From Culex pipiens pallens (Eukaryota > Arthropoda > Insecta > Diptera > Culicidae), in the NCBI RefSeq assembly GCF_016801865.2, contig NC_068938.1, positions 47,327,808-47,391,807 on the forward strand: a stretch of 64,000 nt of DNA, read 5' to 3'. The notes beneath the pieces were generated by a model. It did no database searches. It saw nothing but the letters and a program-made list of their open reading frames with translations, and was not told where the DNA came from. Position 1 is the stretch's first letter; each line of letters opens with the position of its first letter. The position numbers were made by a program, and so were the translations under genes. This document shows, piece by piece, positions 37,701-45,393 of the stretch.

Positions 37701-40700
37701 CGATTTTCTGTTTTTGTTCATTTTTTCTATTTAAAATGACTAATTTAGGGTCTGACCTGTAGAAACTGTTAAAAAGTACAATAAAAATGTGGCCCCTACA
37801 AAATTTCTTGTTTTTTCCTATTCTCTACGATTTTAAACCACAAACATCATTTGGCCGAAAAAATAGCAATAAAAAATCACTACTTTTCCTGCCCAATGAT
37901 GTATGTATACATTGCTCGATCAAAGCTGGCTTTATTATTTGTGCCAGTTATTTTGATAGCTGTGCGGATCCCGTAATGCATTGTCCACGTGGATACTTTA
38001 AGGGGGGGAGGGTATTAGGGAGCGTTCTTTTATTACGTAACGCAGTTGGTGGGAGGGGGGGGGGGTTCGGAGGCCGTGTTACGCTCCATACAAAATTTTT
38101 AAAATTTGTATGAAAATTTTGTTACGAGGGGGGGGGGTCTAAAATCCGATTTTTTGCGTTACGTAATAAAAGAACGTTCCCTTAGCGATTGTCTACGCTC
38201 CATAAACACATTTTTTGCATGAACAATTGTCCGCAAGAGAGGTGGGTGGGTCTAGAATTTTCAAAAAAGTGTCTACGTGGATGTGGATAAGGTGTCATCC
38301 ATTAAGTACGTCACATTAAAATCAGCCAAAATTTACTCCACCCCCTTTGTCACGATTTCCCTATGCTTTTAACACACAACGTCACGCTTGCTCAAAACCC
38401 CCCTCTTCCCTCAGAACGTGACGTACTTTATGGATGACGCCTAATGGACGTCCCCTTAAGAATCAAATCGAAATAATGTAATAAAATATTGCCCAGTCTT
38501 GATTTGGTCCCAAAACCTCAAATCAACATTCAAACAGTATTGAATTTGACTTCTATCAATTCTCAATGTATACATACATCATGATGAGTAAAATTGGCGT
38601 ATACATCATAGTTTGTTTGCTTAATAAAATGGGCCCCAGAGCAGTTTTTTGAAAAAATCTTTCGTCAGGATGTAGCTTTTAAGATTCTTTATCAGACTGT
38701 GCAATAAAATTGAAAATGTCCAAAATGGCGTATACATCATATCGCCGTAAAACGGCAGATTAGCCATACACTATGATTATTAATTTCAATGCCGGGTCCG
38801 GTGATTAAGTGGTTAGCGTGGTAGCCTCTCACCCCAGCAGGCCTGGGTTCAATCTCAGACGGACACGGTGGCATTTTTCGAGACGAGATTTGCCTGATCA
38901 CGCCTTCTATCGGATGGGGAAGTAAAACGTCGGTCCATTTGCGTAAAAGAGGTTTTGGGTGACTCACCACAAATAACCTTCGGACGCCTAGATATGAGCA
39001 GAATCTTGCAACAAAGACCACAAAAGACCCGGGAGTCGTTAAAGTGGATTGATATGCTTTTTTTTGCCTTATCAGAATGCATAATTGAACAATAAAAAAC
39101 ATGAAAAATAAGTTTGTGAGTTTAAAATAATTTCAATGTAGAGCAAGGCATTTCTAATTTAAATAAACAACAAATTATCACACCAGAATGTTGAATAAAA
39201 CCTGATTATAAGAGATAAATGACAGTATTTTCCCAAGAAATTTTGATTTTATTGATACTGATATAGATAATTAATTTTATAATAAAAAAAAATATTTAAA
39301 AAATATTTTAAAAAAAATCTGGTTTCTTGAAATTTAATTTTCATAAAATGATTATTATTAACAGTGCTATCCCTTGAAGAGTATTTTGAACTTTTTGGGC
39401 TGATGCATTTTTTTTTTTTGGTTTCTGTCCCTCGGCTCTGGTCGGCGTAGAGGTGAGGGGCAAAAAATAAAAAAAAATAATATGAAATTTGAAATAACAA
39501 GTCATATTCTCAACATTTAAATTGAAAAAGCGTTTTAAAATGTATTTTGCACTTGTTTAGTTGTTTTGCAATCCTGAGTTGTCAAAAAAAAAAAAAAAGA
39601 TTTGACGAAAACCAAAATTTTAGCAAAAAAAGCACTTTTTGCGGTAATGATCGAAAATTTTCGAATATTGAAGTGATTTTTTTAAAAACCCAAATATGTA
39701 TCTAAACGCAGGGAATGCATTTTAAATTAATTTTAGCTGATTGTGCATAAATTTTCACTGACATTTTGAAGTTATTTAAAAAAATCTCCCTGATATTTCT
39801 GTTAATTTTTTTTTAAAATTTACACCAGCCTTAGTTAATATCAAATTAATGGGTTACATCTAGTGAATTATCAGAAAAAGTCAAGATTTTTTTCACAATA
39901 TACATTTTCTTCAATGCACAATATGAATTTACAATAAAGTTATTTGAAGTTTCCAGTTTCCAAAAACGGGTGCCATAATATCTCAGCCATGTTTTGATCA
40001 AATTGGCTCAAAATGTTGGTGAAGACTCTTCAAACTGTTCCCATGTGCATGATAAAGACAATGCAAATTTTCAGAAAGTTATGATTAAAAAATAGTTTTG
40101 TGTTTTGCATACAAAAAAACACACATCCCCACAGACATTTGCTTCTGCTTCAATTTGATTCTGAGTCGATATGTATACGTGATGGTATATCTAGAAGGTA
40201 TATTTAAGAAGTTCAATTTTCGAGTGATTTTATAGCCTTGCCTCAGTGAGATGAGAATGGCAAAACACATTTCAGCTAATTTTGACCATCTAATCTTGAC
40301 ATATTGTGGCACCACAAAATTGAAGATTTATTTATATGTTAGTCATTTTAATCATAAATGATTTTCATGAAATTTTCCTGAGCAATTTTTTTTTTCGTGC
40401 GATTATTTTTATTAGGTTTTTTTGTTACTAGGTCCTGGACTTCCTGAGCAATTGGAAAACATCATTTCAGTGAATTTAATATTTTTTCTAAATATGAATG
40501 TTAAAGATTATCTACATGTATTGAACCCCTTAAAATAAATCAATACTTTCCGTAAATAAAGTTATTCAACACATTGAAACGTTTAATAAATAAATATAGT
40601 TTTACAATAAATGCAAACTATTTTGCCATTTTGTCTAAATTTTAAAACTGCATAGCAAACCGAAAGATTTCCACAATACATATATCATTATAATTTTGTT

Positions 40701-42927
40701 ATTTACATTTTAGGATTTTTCCTATAAAATTCTTTTTATCTTGAAAAGCTTTATGAATGTAAAAAAAAGTAAGGATCAAGTATCGCCACTCTCCCCTTTC
40801 TCAACTGGTTCTTTTCTGGTCAAATCGGTGTTTACAGTTAAGCTGTAGATACTTGTTTATAAATTGCTATATGTTATATTATTTTCCAAGCATTTGAACA
40901 GAACTAGACACATTTGATTGTTTTTTAGTTGTGTAAAATAAAAAAAATACGCATTTGATTGTTTTTTAGTTGTGCAAAATTGATAAATAACATAATTTTT
41001 AATGTAGATTTAAATCTGAACTCAACAAAGCTGTAAATTAAATGTTCTATCTAAAATTCATATTCAACGATATTTTTCAAGAAAATAATTATAATAATTT
41101 TGTTTGGATTTGCTTATGAGGTAACAAAGATAATACAAACATAGCTATAAGAAACAATACAAACTCAACTAAATGATATCTGGAAAACAAACAAAACAAT
41201 CAAGTACAATCTAGACGTTTACCATAATAAAAAATTATTCATTGCTAAAAAAAAACATTTTGTAATTTAAATGTTGTCCGGTTTTAAAAGAAAAATAAAT
41301 AAACCTGAAGTTTTTTTTTTACTTGAAAGTACAAACTTTATAAGACTCAACTCAATAAGAGTTGACTATATGTTTGCAAATTATCTAAGTATAAATGAGA
41401 CTTTTTTCCCTGATATTCCGGGAAGAATGAAAACAGAAGCAAACTGTAGTAATGGTGTATAGTTTTCGAAAACTTTCTACTCTAGTTTGAACTGTAATTA
41501 AGGTATTTAGTAACATTTTACACAAAATACGTTTCAGCAATTGATTTGTTTTAAATGCTCAGAACAAAAATTCAATCAACCCAAAATCGAAATTTATATG
41601 ATGAATGCATGAATGCAATCCAAAGGTCGTCAGTTTGAAACCTGGGTGGAAGATTCCTTTGAGTAGAAAGAGGTTTGGGTGCTGTCCCCATTCAAGCCTT
41701 TGGACTCCTAGGTTCAAGCAGAAACTTGCAATAGAGACAACAAAAAAACCTGGGGGTCGATAAAGTGATAAAACAACAAGTATGAAATTGGATTTGGGAA
41801 ATCGTGCTACAGAAAAAACAGATGATATTTTTAATTTTTGATAGCCGTACTCTGAAACACCGTGCACCTGTTAAGGAGTTTGAAGCTTCAAGAGAGTCCT
41901 AACAAAATCCCCCTTCTCTTCTCCCCCATCCGCATTTTTCTTCCAGGTTGTGGCGAGCTGTACACCCGCACGAACCGGATCGTGGGCGGCCACTCGACGG
42001 GCTTCGGAACGCACCCCTGGCAGGCAGCGCTCATCAAGACCGGCTTCCTGACGAAGAAGCTCAGCTGCGGCGGCGCCCTCGTTTCGAACCGATGGGTCGT
42101 GACGGCAGCTCACTGCGTGGCCACGTAAACAAACCAAGTTCCTTTGGCGGAGCGGAATTCCGTTGAGATTTGCGGGTTTGAAGGACCTACTGAACTGTGC
42201 TTTGATTCTCTTTTAGGACACCCAACAGTAATCTTAAGGTGCGGCTCGGTGAGTGGGACGTGCGGGATCAGGAAGAACGGTTAAACCACGAGGAGTACAG
42301 CATCGAGAGGAAGGAGGTACATCCGAGTTACTCGCCCAGTGATTTCCGGAATGATATTGCGCTGGTGAGTTTTTTGGAAACACCAAAGTGTAGTTTCAGT
42401 TTTAAGAATATTTATTCCAGGTCAAGCTGGACCGCAAGGTGGTCTTCCGGCAGCACATCCTACCGGTGTGCTTGCCACCAAAGCAAACTAAACTGGTGGG
42501 CAAAATGGCCACCGTAGCCGGTTGGGGCCGAACGCGGCACGGCCAAAGCACAGTTCCTTCGGTGTTGCAGGTATTATCACTTGAAAATAACTTTTTTATT
42601 CAAAAATCATACATTTCGAAAAATTTCCAGGAAGTGGACGTCGAGGTGATACCGAACGATCGCTGCCAGCGGTGGTTCCGGGCCGCAGGTCGGCGCGAAA
42701 CCATCCACGACGTGTTTCTGTGCGCCGGCTACAAGGAGGGTGGCCGCGACAGCTGTCAGGGCGATTCCGGCGGACCGTTGACGCTGACGCTGGACGGGCG
42801 GAAGACGCTGATCGGGTTGGTTTCGTGGGGCATCGGCTGCGGGCGGGAACATTTGCCCGGGGTGTACACCAACATTCAGAAATTTGTGCCTTGGATCGAG
42901 AAGGTGATGGGAAAGGAGTTTTCCTGA
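16524..42927 (+). CDS. flz: CLIP-type trypsin-like serine protease, filzig-like (7 coding exons, 559 aa)
   Basis: Joining the seven exons gives an uninterrupted 559-residue frame. Residues 1-23 are basic; 24-41 are hydrophobic (signal anchor or signal peptide), so the protein should be secreted or a type II membrane protein. Residues 97-132 hold six cysteines (97, 106, 112, 123, 131, 132), a CLIP-type knot. Residues 152-303 are a low-complexity linker with 14 serines in a row (165-178), then Pro/Gly/Tyr/His-rich sequence. Activation would cut R313/I314 (RIVGG). The catalytic triad is His358 (TAAHC), Asp408 (NDIAL) and Ser507 (GDSGGP), with Asp501 giving trypsin-like specificity. Cys304 in the linker may tether the cut chain. 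The wording of the knot and catalytic domain matches Drosophila filzig (CG8213) as I remember it, rather than Stubble or CG8170. The fly protein is much longer in the linker, so extra exons in introns 2 or 3 may be missed. Confidence 0.9.
16890..17350. repeat. Degraded SINE material in intron 1, with tRNA-like unit on the minus strand
   Basis: On the minus strand 17350-17278 reads as a tRNA-like unit, with an A-box-like TGGCCGAGGTAGTAA and a B box GGTTCGATGCC. Around 16920-16960 the + strand resembles the internal part of the SINE at 38797 (AAGACGAGA, TGATCATGTCTTCCACC). These may be two fragments. No target duplications were found. Not a functional tRNA: arms are imperfect. Confidence 0.5.
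17791..18602. mobile_element. hAT-type non-autonomous element, 8-bp duplication CTGAAAAC
   Basis: Perfect 8-bp direct repeats CTGAAAAC lie at 17783-17790 and 18603-18610. The ends are inverted: TAGAGGTGGGCAA on the left and, reversed, AAGAGTTGAGCAA on the right. Subterminal GAGCCGCTC and GGCTCTTT blocks appear near both ends, as expected for transposase-binding repeats. The element is 812 bp, A/T-rich inside, with no transposase. It lies in intron 1. Confidence 0.85.
18611..19590. other. Intron 1 sequence, nothing assigned
   Basis: A/T-rich sequence with no supported open frame, RNA or repeat boundary. Confidence 0.5.
19591..20205 (+). repeat. Fragment of culicine GAGGAAGG repeat with tandem units
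   Basis: Two units of about 170 bp, each with CGTTGGTTAGGTAAT, CCAACGAG, ACAACATTGAA and GGCAACCCTGTCT, match 62790-63110. The downstream part, TCTGGATCTAAAAAATAG to GTGAGGAAGGCATCAACCAC, matches the right end of the 62423-63195 copy. The copy is split by the TA-flanked MITE at 19875-20093. Confidence 0.75.
19875..20093. mobile_element. TA-flanked MITE nested in the GAGGAAGG repeat
   Basis: Starts CCGTAAACTGGGGTGACTTT and ends, inverted, AATCACCCCAGTTTGCGG, with TA on both sides (19873-19874 and 20094-20095). It is a relative of 5240-5454 by end sequence. Removing it rejoins the host repeat, so it is the younger insertion. Confidence 0.85.
20642..21158. mobile_element. hAT-type MITE, 8-bp duplication CTATTAAC
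   Basis: Perfect direct repeats CTATTAAC lie at 20634-20641 and 21159-21166. Ends are CAGTGTTGCAAAA and, reversed, CAGGGTTGTTAAAA, in the usual CAGNG form of hAT termini. The 517-bp body is GC-richer than its surroundings, contains CTCTC/GAGAG-rich inverted blocks, and has no transposase. It lies in intron 1. Confidence 0.88.
21167..22128. other. 3' part of intron 1
   Basis: Non-coding. Ends in a pyrimidine-rich tract and acceptor TTCCAG just before exon 2. Nothing else was assigned. Confidence 0.6.
22129..22308 (+). CDS. flz: Protease exon 2: six-cysteine CLIP-type knot
   Basis: Encodes residues 92-151 and one base of 152. The acceptor is TTCCAG|TG and the donor A|GTGAGT, both phase 1, so the exon is symmetrical. 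The spacing C97-x8-C106-x5-C112-x10-C123-x7-C131-C132 is a disulfide-knot pattern as seen in regulatory domains of insect clip proteases. The segment CRHKGRKFECG with LCSGGMIWSCC is what I associate with filzig-type proteases. Confidence 0.92.
22309..22921. other. 5' part of intron 2
   Basis: Continues without stop for a short way after the donor, but the consensus GTGAGT and phase match to exon 3 make it intronic. No repeat boundaries were found. Confidence 0.6.
22981..24913. repeat. Repeat cluster of TGTCCAAATTACCCCA motifs, split by a SINE
   Basis: Between 23228 and 23400 and between 24606 and 24913, the motif TGTCCAAATTACCCCA and its complement TGGGGTAATTTGGACA occur many times in both orientations, including near-tandem copies spaced about 21 bp at 24606-24700. 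The closing block ACCCCACACTCCCCTA near 24905-24920 resembles ACCCCAAACTCCCCTA at 23262-23277. The intervening 23894-24450 is a SINE. This is probably one foldback element; exact outer ends were not settled. Confidence 0.55.
23894..24450 (-). mobile_element. tRNA-derived SINE, copy A, 23-bp duplication, (AC)n tail
   Basis: A perfect 23-bp direct repeat (TCTTCCTATTGCATTATAG...) flanks it at 23871-23893 and 24451-24473. On the minus strand the element starts with a tRNA-like head (24450 to about 24374) with an anticodon-loop-like CTTTGTAAG and B box GGGTCCGATTCCC. It ends in a CA-dinucleotide tail at 23894. A second tRNA-like unit of opposite orientation lies at about 24243-24316 (TGGCCTAGTGGTTAGC, GGATCGAACCCC). 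A full-length relative is at 56239-56769. Confidence 0.9.
25017..26366. mobile_element. 1.35-kb near-perfect palindromic (foldback) element, 4-bp duplication TATT
   Basis: Ends are GGGTAATTCT and AGAATTACCC, flanked by TATT at 25013-25016 and 26367-26370. The arms, 25017 to about 25655 and about 25732 to 26366, are inverted copies for more than 600 bp, around a GC-rich core at about 25680-25730 that contains CGTCGTCCGTGTCTGTCGC. The left arm lacks or has changed only a few short segments relative to the right. No transposase. A second, heavily interrupted copy spans 50627-54756. Confidence 0.92.
26371..27798. other. Intron 2 sequence, GC-mixed, no supported exon
   Basis: Overlapping short open frames on both strands at 26485-27327 lack domain similarity and consensus splice framing with exons 2 and 3. 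It is less repetitive than other intron DNA and could hold regulatory elements or a missed alternative exon. Confidence 0.35.
27799..28038. mobile_element. Diverged pogo-type MITE
   Basis: Begins CAGTCAACTCTCTGATGG and ends AGAGAGTCGACTTAACTG, followed by TA. The left flank is A/T-rich (AA), so its target copy is decayed. Termini match the 753-1170 and 55315-55733 family. Confidence 0.55.
28041..29096. other. A/T-rich intron 2 sequence, nothing assigned
   Basis: No open frame, RNA gene or paired repeat ends were found. Confidence 0.5.
29105..30764. mobile_element. 1.66-kb hAT-type element, 8-bp duplication TTGCAAAG
   Basis: Perfect direct repeats TTGCAAAG lie at 29097-29104 and 30765-30772. 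Terminal inverted repeats are CAAGGGTTTCCAG on the left and CTGGAAACCCTTG on the right, followed inward by AGACTGGCAAGTAAT in both arms. Dense GTAATTA-type repeats fill the subterminal 29138-29260 and 30668-30725. The A/T-rich interior has no hAT transposase frame, so it is non-autonomous. Located in intron 2. Confidence 0.9.
30874..31114 (-). mobile_element. tRNA-derived SINE, 13-bp duplication
   Basis: Direct repeats GGACAAGCATTGA lie at 30861-30873 and 31115-31127. On the minus strand the element begins with a tRNA-like head at 31114 to about 31041: a GCCCGTG acceptor strand paired with GGCGGGC, an anticodon-type stem-loop CTGGA-CTCACAA-TTCAG (nominal anticodon CAC, valine) and B box GGTTCGAATCC. 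The tail side is simple A-rich. It looks like a young insertion, as the duplication is exact. Confidence 0.8.
31128..32044. other. A/T-rich intron 2 sequence, nothing assigned
   Basis: No supported feature. Confidence 0.5.
32045..32445 (-). repeat. Dispersed repeat, copy 2 (reverse of 8427-8868)
   Basis: Shares GCAATTCCGTCGTGAAACTA, TGTCACTCTTGAACGACG, alternating TGCTGAAAAG and CTTTTCAGC blocks, and CGTGCTGAAAAATCCTC with the first copy, in inverse order. Divergence is moderate. Confidence 0.65.
32446..34061. other. 3' part of intron 2
   Basis: Contains a short GAC-type trinucleotide run at about 33468-33486. Ends with a pyrimidine-rich tract and acceptor GTTTAG. A reading frame open upstream of the acceptor from 33737 is intronic read-through, since the phase-1 acceptor links cleanly to exon 2. 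Confidence 0.55.
34062..34514 (+). CDS. flz: Protease exon 3: serine-rich linker
   Basis: Encodes residue 152 (split A|GT) to the first base of 303 (G|GT). It opens with DIINLFDFYPSPS, then 14 consecutive serines all using TCN codons, then Pro/Tyr/Gly/His-rich disordered sequence. It is phase 1 at both ends, so skipping it would keep the frame and join the CLIP knot directly to the protease domain. The donor ACG|GTACAC is not a strong consensus. The frame would stop nine bases later at a TGA (34523-34525), so unspliced transcripts would give a truncated protein without the protease domain. Confidence 0.85.
34789..36947. mobile_element. 2.16-kb MULE-like foldback with 10-bp duplication and gene-like interior
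   Basis: Near-identical inverted arms of about 425 bp, 34789-35213 and about 36523-36947, start AGGGTGGGTCATTTTTTTCG and end with the complement. The 10-bp direct repeat AATACATATT flanks it at 34779-34788 and 36948-36957. Long arms with a 9-11-bp duplication are typical of Mutator-like elements. The interior, 35214-36522, is GC-richer than the introns and does not look repetitive. No MURA-type transposase was seen. The element is in intron 3. Confidence 0.85.
35954..36229 (-). pseudogene. Unrecognised gene fragment captured in the foldback element
   Basis: An open frame of 91 codons without an ATG runs on the minus strand after a TGA at 36230-36232. It reads as ordinary globular protein (for example LTRLIFQSHNFRRLQEIV, later KRLDLKVETVPPVNTLYGIV), unlike the low-complexity chance frames nearby. 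CTTCCAG in its 5' part could be a splice acceptor. AATAAA occurs on the same strand at 35918-35923, about 31 bp past the stop, as a 3' gene end would have. I do not recognise the family. It may be a host gene piece carried by the element, or a remnant of an element gene. Confidence 0.4.
36958..37640. other. Intron 3 sequence, nothing assigned
   Basis: A/T-rich without supported features. Confidence 0.5.
38018..38181. mobile_element. PIF/Harbinger-type MITE, TTA duplication
   Basis: Inverted ends GGGAGCGTTCTTTTATTACG and its near-complement ending GAACGTTCCC, flanked by TTA (38015-38017 and 38182-38184). The centre has G-runs on the + strand in both halves. Length 164 bp, non-coding. Confidence 0.85.
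38291..38441. mobile_element. PIF/Harbinger-type MITE, TAA duplication
   Basis: Starts GGTGTCATCCATTAAGTACG and ends, reversed, GGCGTCATCCATAAAGTACG. Flanked by TAA at 38288-38290 and 38442-38444. Length 151 bp, non-coding. Confidence 0.85.
38797..39080 (+). mobile_element. tRNA-derived SINE with shared core
   Basis: Starts with a pol III-like region: TTAAGTGGTTAGCGTGGTAG (A-box side) and GGTTCAATCTC (B-box side). The middle at 38904-38936 contains TTCTATCGGATGG and GAAGTAAAACGTCGGTCC. The same core is found on the minus strand of the SINE at 50981-51191, although the two heads differ. A decayed relative of its 3' half lies at 41593-41771. Target duplication was not identified. Confidence 0.7.
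39525..39790 (+). repeat. Dispersed repeat, copy 2 (see 10718-10990)
   Basis: Ordered matches with 10718-10990, including TTTAGTTGTTTTGCAA and TCTAAACGCAGGGAATGCAT. The interval 39081-39524 before it is A/T-rich without other features. Confidence 0.6.
40085..40320 (-). repeat. Decayed left part of the culicine GAGGAAGG repeat
   Basis: Read on the minus strand it contains CTCACTGAGGCAAGGCTATA and ATACATATCGACTCAGAATC followed by AAATGTCTGTG, in the order seen at 62423-62545. Confidence 0.65.
40321..41592. other. A/T-rich intron 3 sequence
   Basis: Contains a small tandem duplication at about 40913-40982 (CATTTGATTGTTTTTTAGTT twice, spaced about 43 bp). Nothing else was assigned. Confidence 0.5.
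41593..41771 (+). repeat. Decayed SINE, relative of 38797-39080
   Basis: The run GAGGTTTGGGTG, CCTTTGGACTCCTAGGTTC, AGCAGAAACTTGCAATAGAG and CTGGGGGTCG follows the same order as the 3' half of the 38797 SINE. Located just before the exon 4 acceptor. Confidence 0.55.
41947..42124 (+). CDS. flz: Protease exon 4: activation site and catalytic histidine
   Basis: Encodes residues 303 (completed from exon 3) to 361 plus two bases of 362. The acceptor is TTTTTCTTCCAG and the donor AC|GTAAAC. It contains Cys304, the activation site RIVGG (cut after Arg313), HPWQAAL, and SCGGALVSNRWVVTAAHC with catalytic His358. In-frame TAA directly follows the donor, confirming the need for splicing. Confidence 0.95.
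42217..42364 (+). CDS. flz: Protease exon 5: catalytic aspartate
   Basis: Encodes the rest of Thr362 to Leu411. The acceptor is CTTTTAG and the donor CTG|GTGAGT. Catalytic Asp408 lies in NDIAL near the exon end. The preceding VRLGEWDVRDQEERLNHEEY is close to the filzig sequence I recall. The 92-bp intron before it and the 56-bp intron after it are small, unlike introns 1-3. Confidence 0.95.
42421..42570 (+). CDS. flz: Protease exon 6: central protease segment
   Basis: Encodes residues 412-461, phase 0 at both ends. The acceptor is TTATTCCAG and the donor CAG|GTATTA. Contains PVCLPP (Cys428, usually paired across the domain), GKMATVAGWGRTRHGQS and SVLQ, all standard chymotrypsin-fold positions. 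Confidence 0.95.
42631..42927 (+). CDS. flz: Protease exon 7: catalytic serine and C-terminus
   Basis: Encodes residues 462-559 and the TGA stop. The acceptor is AAATTTCCAG. Contains FLCAGYKEGG, Asp501 (trypsin-type S1 pocket), GDSGGP with Ser507, VSWGIGCG and GVYTNIQKFVPWI. The domain ends just after the C-terminal helix, with no extra tail. Confidence 0.96.
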   Translation, partial: EVDVEVIPNDRCQRWFRAAGRRETIHDVFLCAGYKEGGRDSCQGDSGGPLTLTLDGRKTLIGLVSWGIGCGREHLPGVYTNIQKFVPWIEKVMGKEFS

Positions 42928-43400
42928 GCGAAGGAGTAACGGGATGGTCAGAACGAAGTGTAAATAGTCAAACTGAACTAAAATAGGGTACTTAAAATAA
43001 AACGTTAGTGGTACTAGGGTAATCGAAGTATCGTTAGTGAGGTCAATCATTTACCATGGATGTAAATTTTACAGTACACGCTGTTTTAGAAGCGCCAAGA
43101 TTCAGAGTTAATACGGATGACCAGTTGTGGATATAACACAAAAAAATAACAGTATTTTCTCATTCAATCATTGCAAACGTCGTTGAAGGTAGTGCGTGGT
43201 TTAGTAATTTATTAGTAACTTATTTGAATTAGATCATCGAACAGCATGGTGCGATTGTCAGCAAAGCCGGATGGAATCGCAAAAGATTAGAATTAGTACT
43301 GACTATTACCATATTTTTTATACGACAAAGTTTCTTATAGCATGTAAGCTAGTTGGTAGACTGTAAAGGAAAATAAAGGACACTTTTGATGAAAACCGAC
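42928..43400 (+). terminator. 3' untranslated region and polyadenylation signals
   Basis: AATAAA occurs at 42996-43001, 69 bp after the stop, and again at 43372-43377. Either could be used. Transcript data would be needed to choose. Confidence 0.6.
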
Positions 43401-43542
43401 GCATTTTTTATTAACTAATATCACACCATGATGATTTTTTTCAAAAATTACAAAAAAATATTAAATTCAGTTTAACATTGTCTCGTTTCGTACAATCTTT
43501 CTATCATAACGACTTGACTAAAGTATACTTTACTATAGTATA

Positions 43543-43800
43543 CCGTCAGTGGGGGTGAACTAAGGTCTGGGGGGTGAGATTGGCCTCTAAAAAAATCAAC
43601 TTTTTATTATTTTTATTCGAATTGCTCGAAAAGTACCCAAATGTTTGAAAATCTCTACTTCAAAAATTGTAGCATGTCAATACGATTCCCTCGAAAAAGA
43701 AACAATGTTGGATGACTTGTTTTTACCATATCTTTTTATTTGAGTATCATTTTAGTTTCATTTGACCCAATGTCACCCCCTCTAAGGGGTGAGATTGGGT
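43543..43800. repeat. Repeat with GGGGTGAGATTGG motifs in both orientations
   Basis: GTCAGTGGGGGTGAACTAAG and GGGGTGAGATTGGCCTC on the left are echoed by TGACCCAATGTCACCCC on the right. It is related by motif to the hairpin at 11419-11510. Ends are not resolved. Confidence 0.45.
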
Positions 43801-44566
43801 CTATTTTCAAGTGATTGACATTTAAAGTAGAGTTCATCAAACTCCTACATATTTTGGGAATATGTTAGTAAACTATTTAAGAACAATTCTACGTTTAAAG
43901 ATTTTCGATGTAATTTAAATTATTTTTGTTATTAAGAAATTACGGGAGGTGTACTGTATTATTTAACTGGTGTATCCAAATTAGATTTTTTTAGTTAATG
44001 ATTCTTATGACCTTGCTTATGACCAAACGAAAATTTAAGGCTAGTTTGGGGAATTTTGATATTTGGGTTAACCCAATTAATTGAACAAAACACGTTTTGC
44101 ATTTGAAAACAGAAAACGTGCATGCATGTCACAACTGCATGGAGTTTTTACGGAATTTATTGGATATCACGCGCAACATACCCCGGCAACATATGTATCA
44201 TTCAATGTTTTATGCAATCTTGCATACAACTATTTTTGAAATGTTTCTAGATTCATTCAATTGGGGAAATTCTCGTATGTTTGGCAGGTTAAGCACTCGC
44301 TCCTAATTCCATCCATTATGCTGATTTTCACTATTCAAACAACTAATTTTGCAAAACTTTTGATAGAAACTTGCTTGCTCACTTCTTATTGAGCTATTTA
44401 TCACTCGATTTCAGTTGAAAACGCTTTAAATTAGCTTTAATTGAATGTCAAAGTTCCGACCTGCCAACATTAGAGGCACGCTGGAATTAGATGCTGTTCC
44501 CCTACCTTCAACTTTAACCCTCTGTTAGTCGCGGATCCATCTCATAACTTTACTAACACTCATAAC
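43801..44566. other. Intergenic A/T-rich sequence
   Basis: No supported feature. Confidence 0.5.
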
Positions 44567-44990
44567 TTAACGGACACTTTTGCTTCGAATTCAGGACATT
44601 TTACTTTTGAATCGCATAAGTTTGGACTGAAATGTTAGTGAATGGCATTCTTTAAGTCTCAAATAAAGTGTTAACATCAAAATAATCGATATTTTATTTT
44701 AAAAAAAACCTATTTTCTAGAATTGGAGGAAATCAAAACCTTCAATTTCTGCTTTGAATTCCCGGTGCTTCGAACGCCTGTGTAATATTTCAGTGAAATG
44801 TTTCACATTTTTGGTAAACTTATAATTTTATTATATTTTATTGCTTTAGCATTAACTACAGCGTGCAAACAAACTTTGAATGAAAGTTGATGTCAGAATT
44901 CATCAATTAAGATAGTTTTGACATTCATAATGCGAAGTTATATCCAAATAATTGATAAAATAATCTGAGGTGACCGTGTTGTTACCTTCG
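44567..44990 (+). repeat. Partial copy of the 46002-47356 palindrome family
   Basis: ACGGACACTTTTGCTTCGAA, TTTGGACTGAAATGTTAGTG, GGCATTCTTTAAGTCTC and the GGTGCTTCGAACGCC block follow the same order as 46235-46510, then match 46600-46680 in the opposite sense (AAACAAACTTTGAATGAAAG). Confidence 0.7.
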
Positions 44991-45393
44991 TCAAGAGAAG
45001 CCATTTGCATCTTAATTTATTCCATACAAGACTTCATACAATTTTGAGGGCTGGTCATACAAAATGATCATGAAAACATTTATGATCTGTAACTAGTGAA
45101 GGTATTTTCTTATCGATTTAATGTAATTTATGGTGAGGACTGTTGTTGGAGCTCAATATTTTGATTTTTCTGGTTGGTTTCGGTTGGTTTTAAATGTAAA
45201 ACCCATAAATACTCTTAACACTGCTGTCCCTATTCAGACTGTAGATCCGATACGCCCCAGATGACGGCACATCTTTGAAAGGGTTAAACCACATGTTTTG
45301 AACATTTCCAAATGCTGGGCTTGATTTTCTAAATTTCTAAATTAATTTTATAGAAAAAATCAAATATTTTACAGTTTATTTTGTCCTTCTTAT

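Larger units (their letters stand above)
37645..38758. mobile_element. 1.1-kb element with 36-bp perfect inverted ends and ATTA duplication
   Basis: The ends match exactly as inverted repeats for about 36 bp, starting CTGCCGTTTTACGGCGATAT, with the 4-bp flanks ATTA at 37641-37644 and 38759-38762. Further GTATACAT motifs in both directions occur near 37900, 38570 and 38598. No transposase frame was found. Two smaller MITEs (38018-38181 and 38291-38441) have inserted into it. Palindromic CCACGTGGATAC and GTCTACGTGGATG blocks around 37985 and 38270 may be ends of a further nested element. Confidence 0.85.

Noticed and set aside
41871..42137. Minus-strand open frames opposite the protease exons (also 42607-43050)
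   Set aside because: They are shadows of the well-supported + strand exons.
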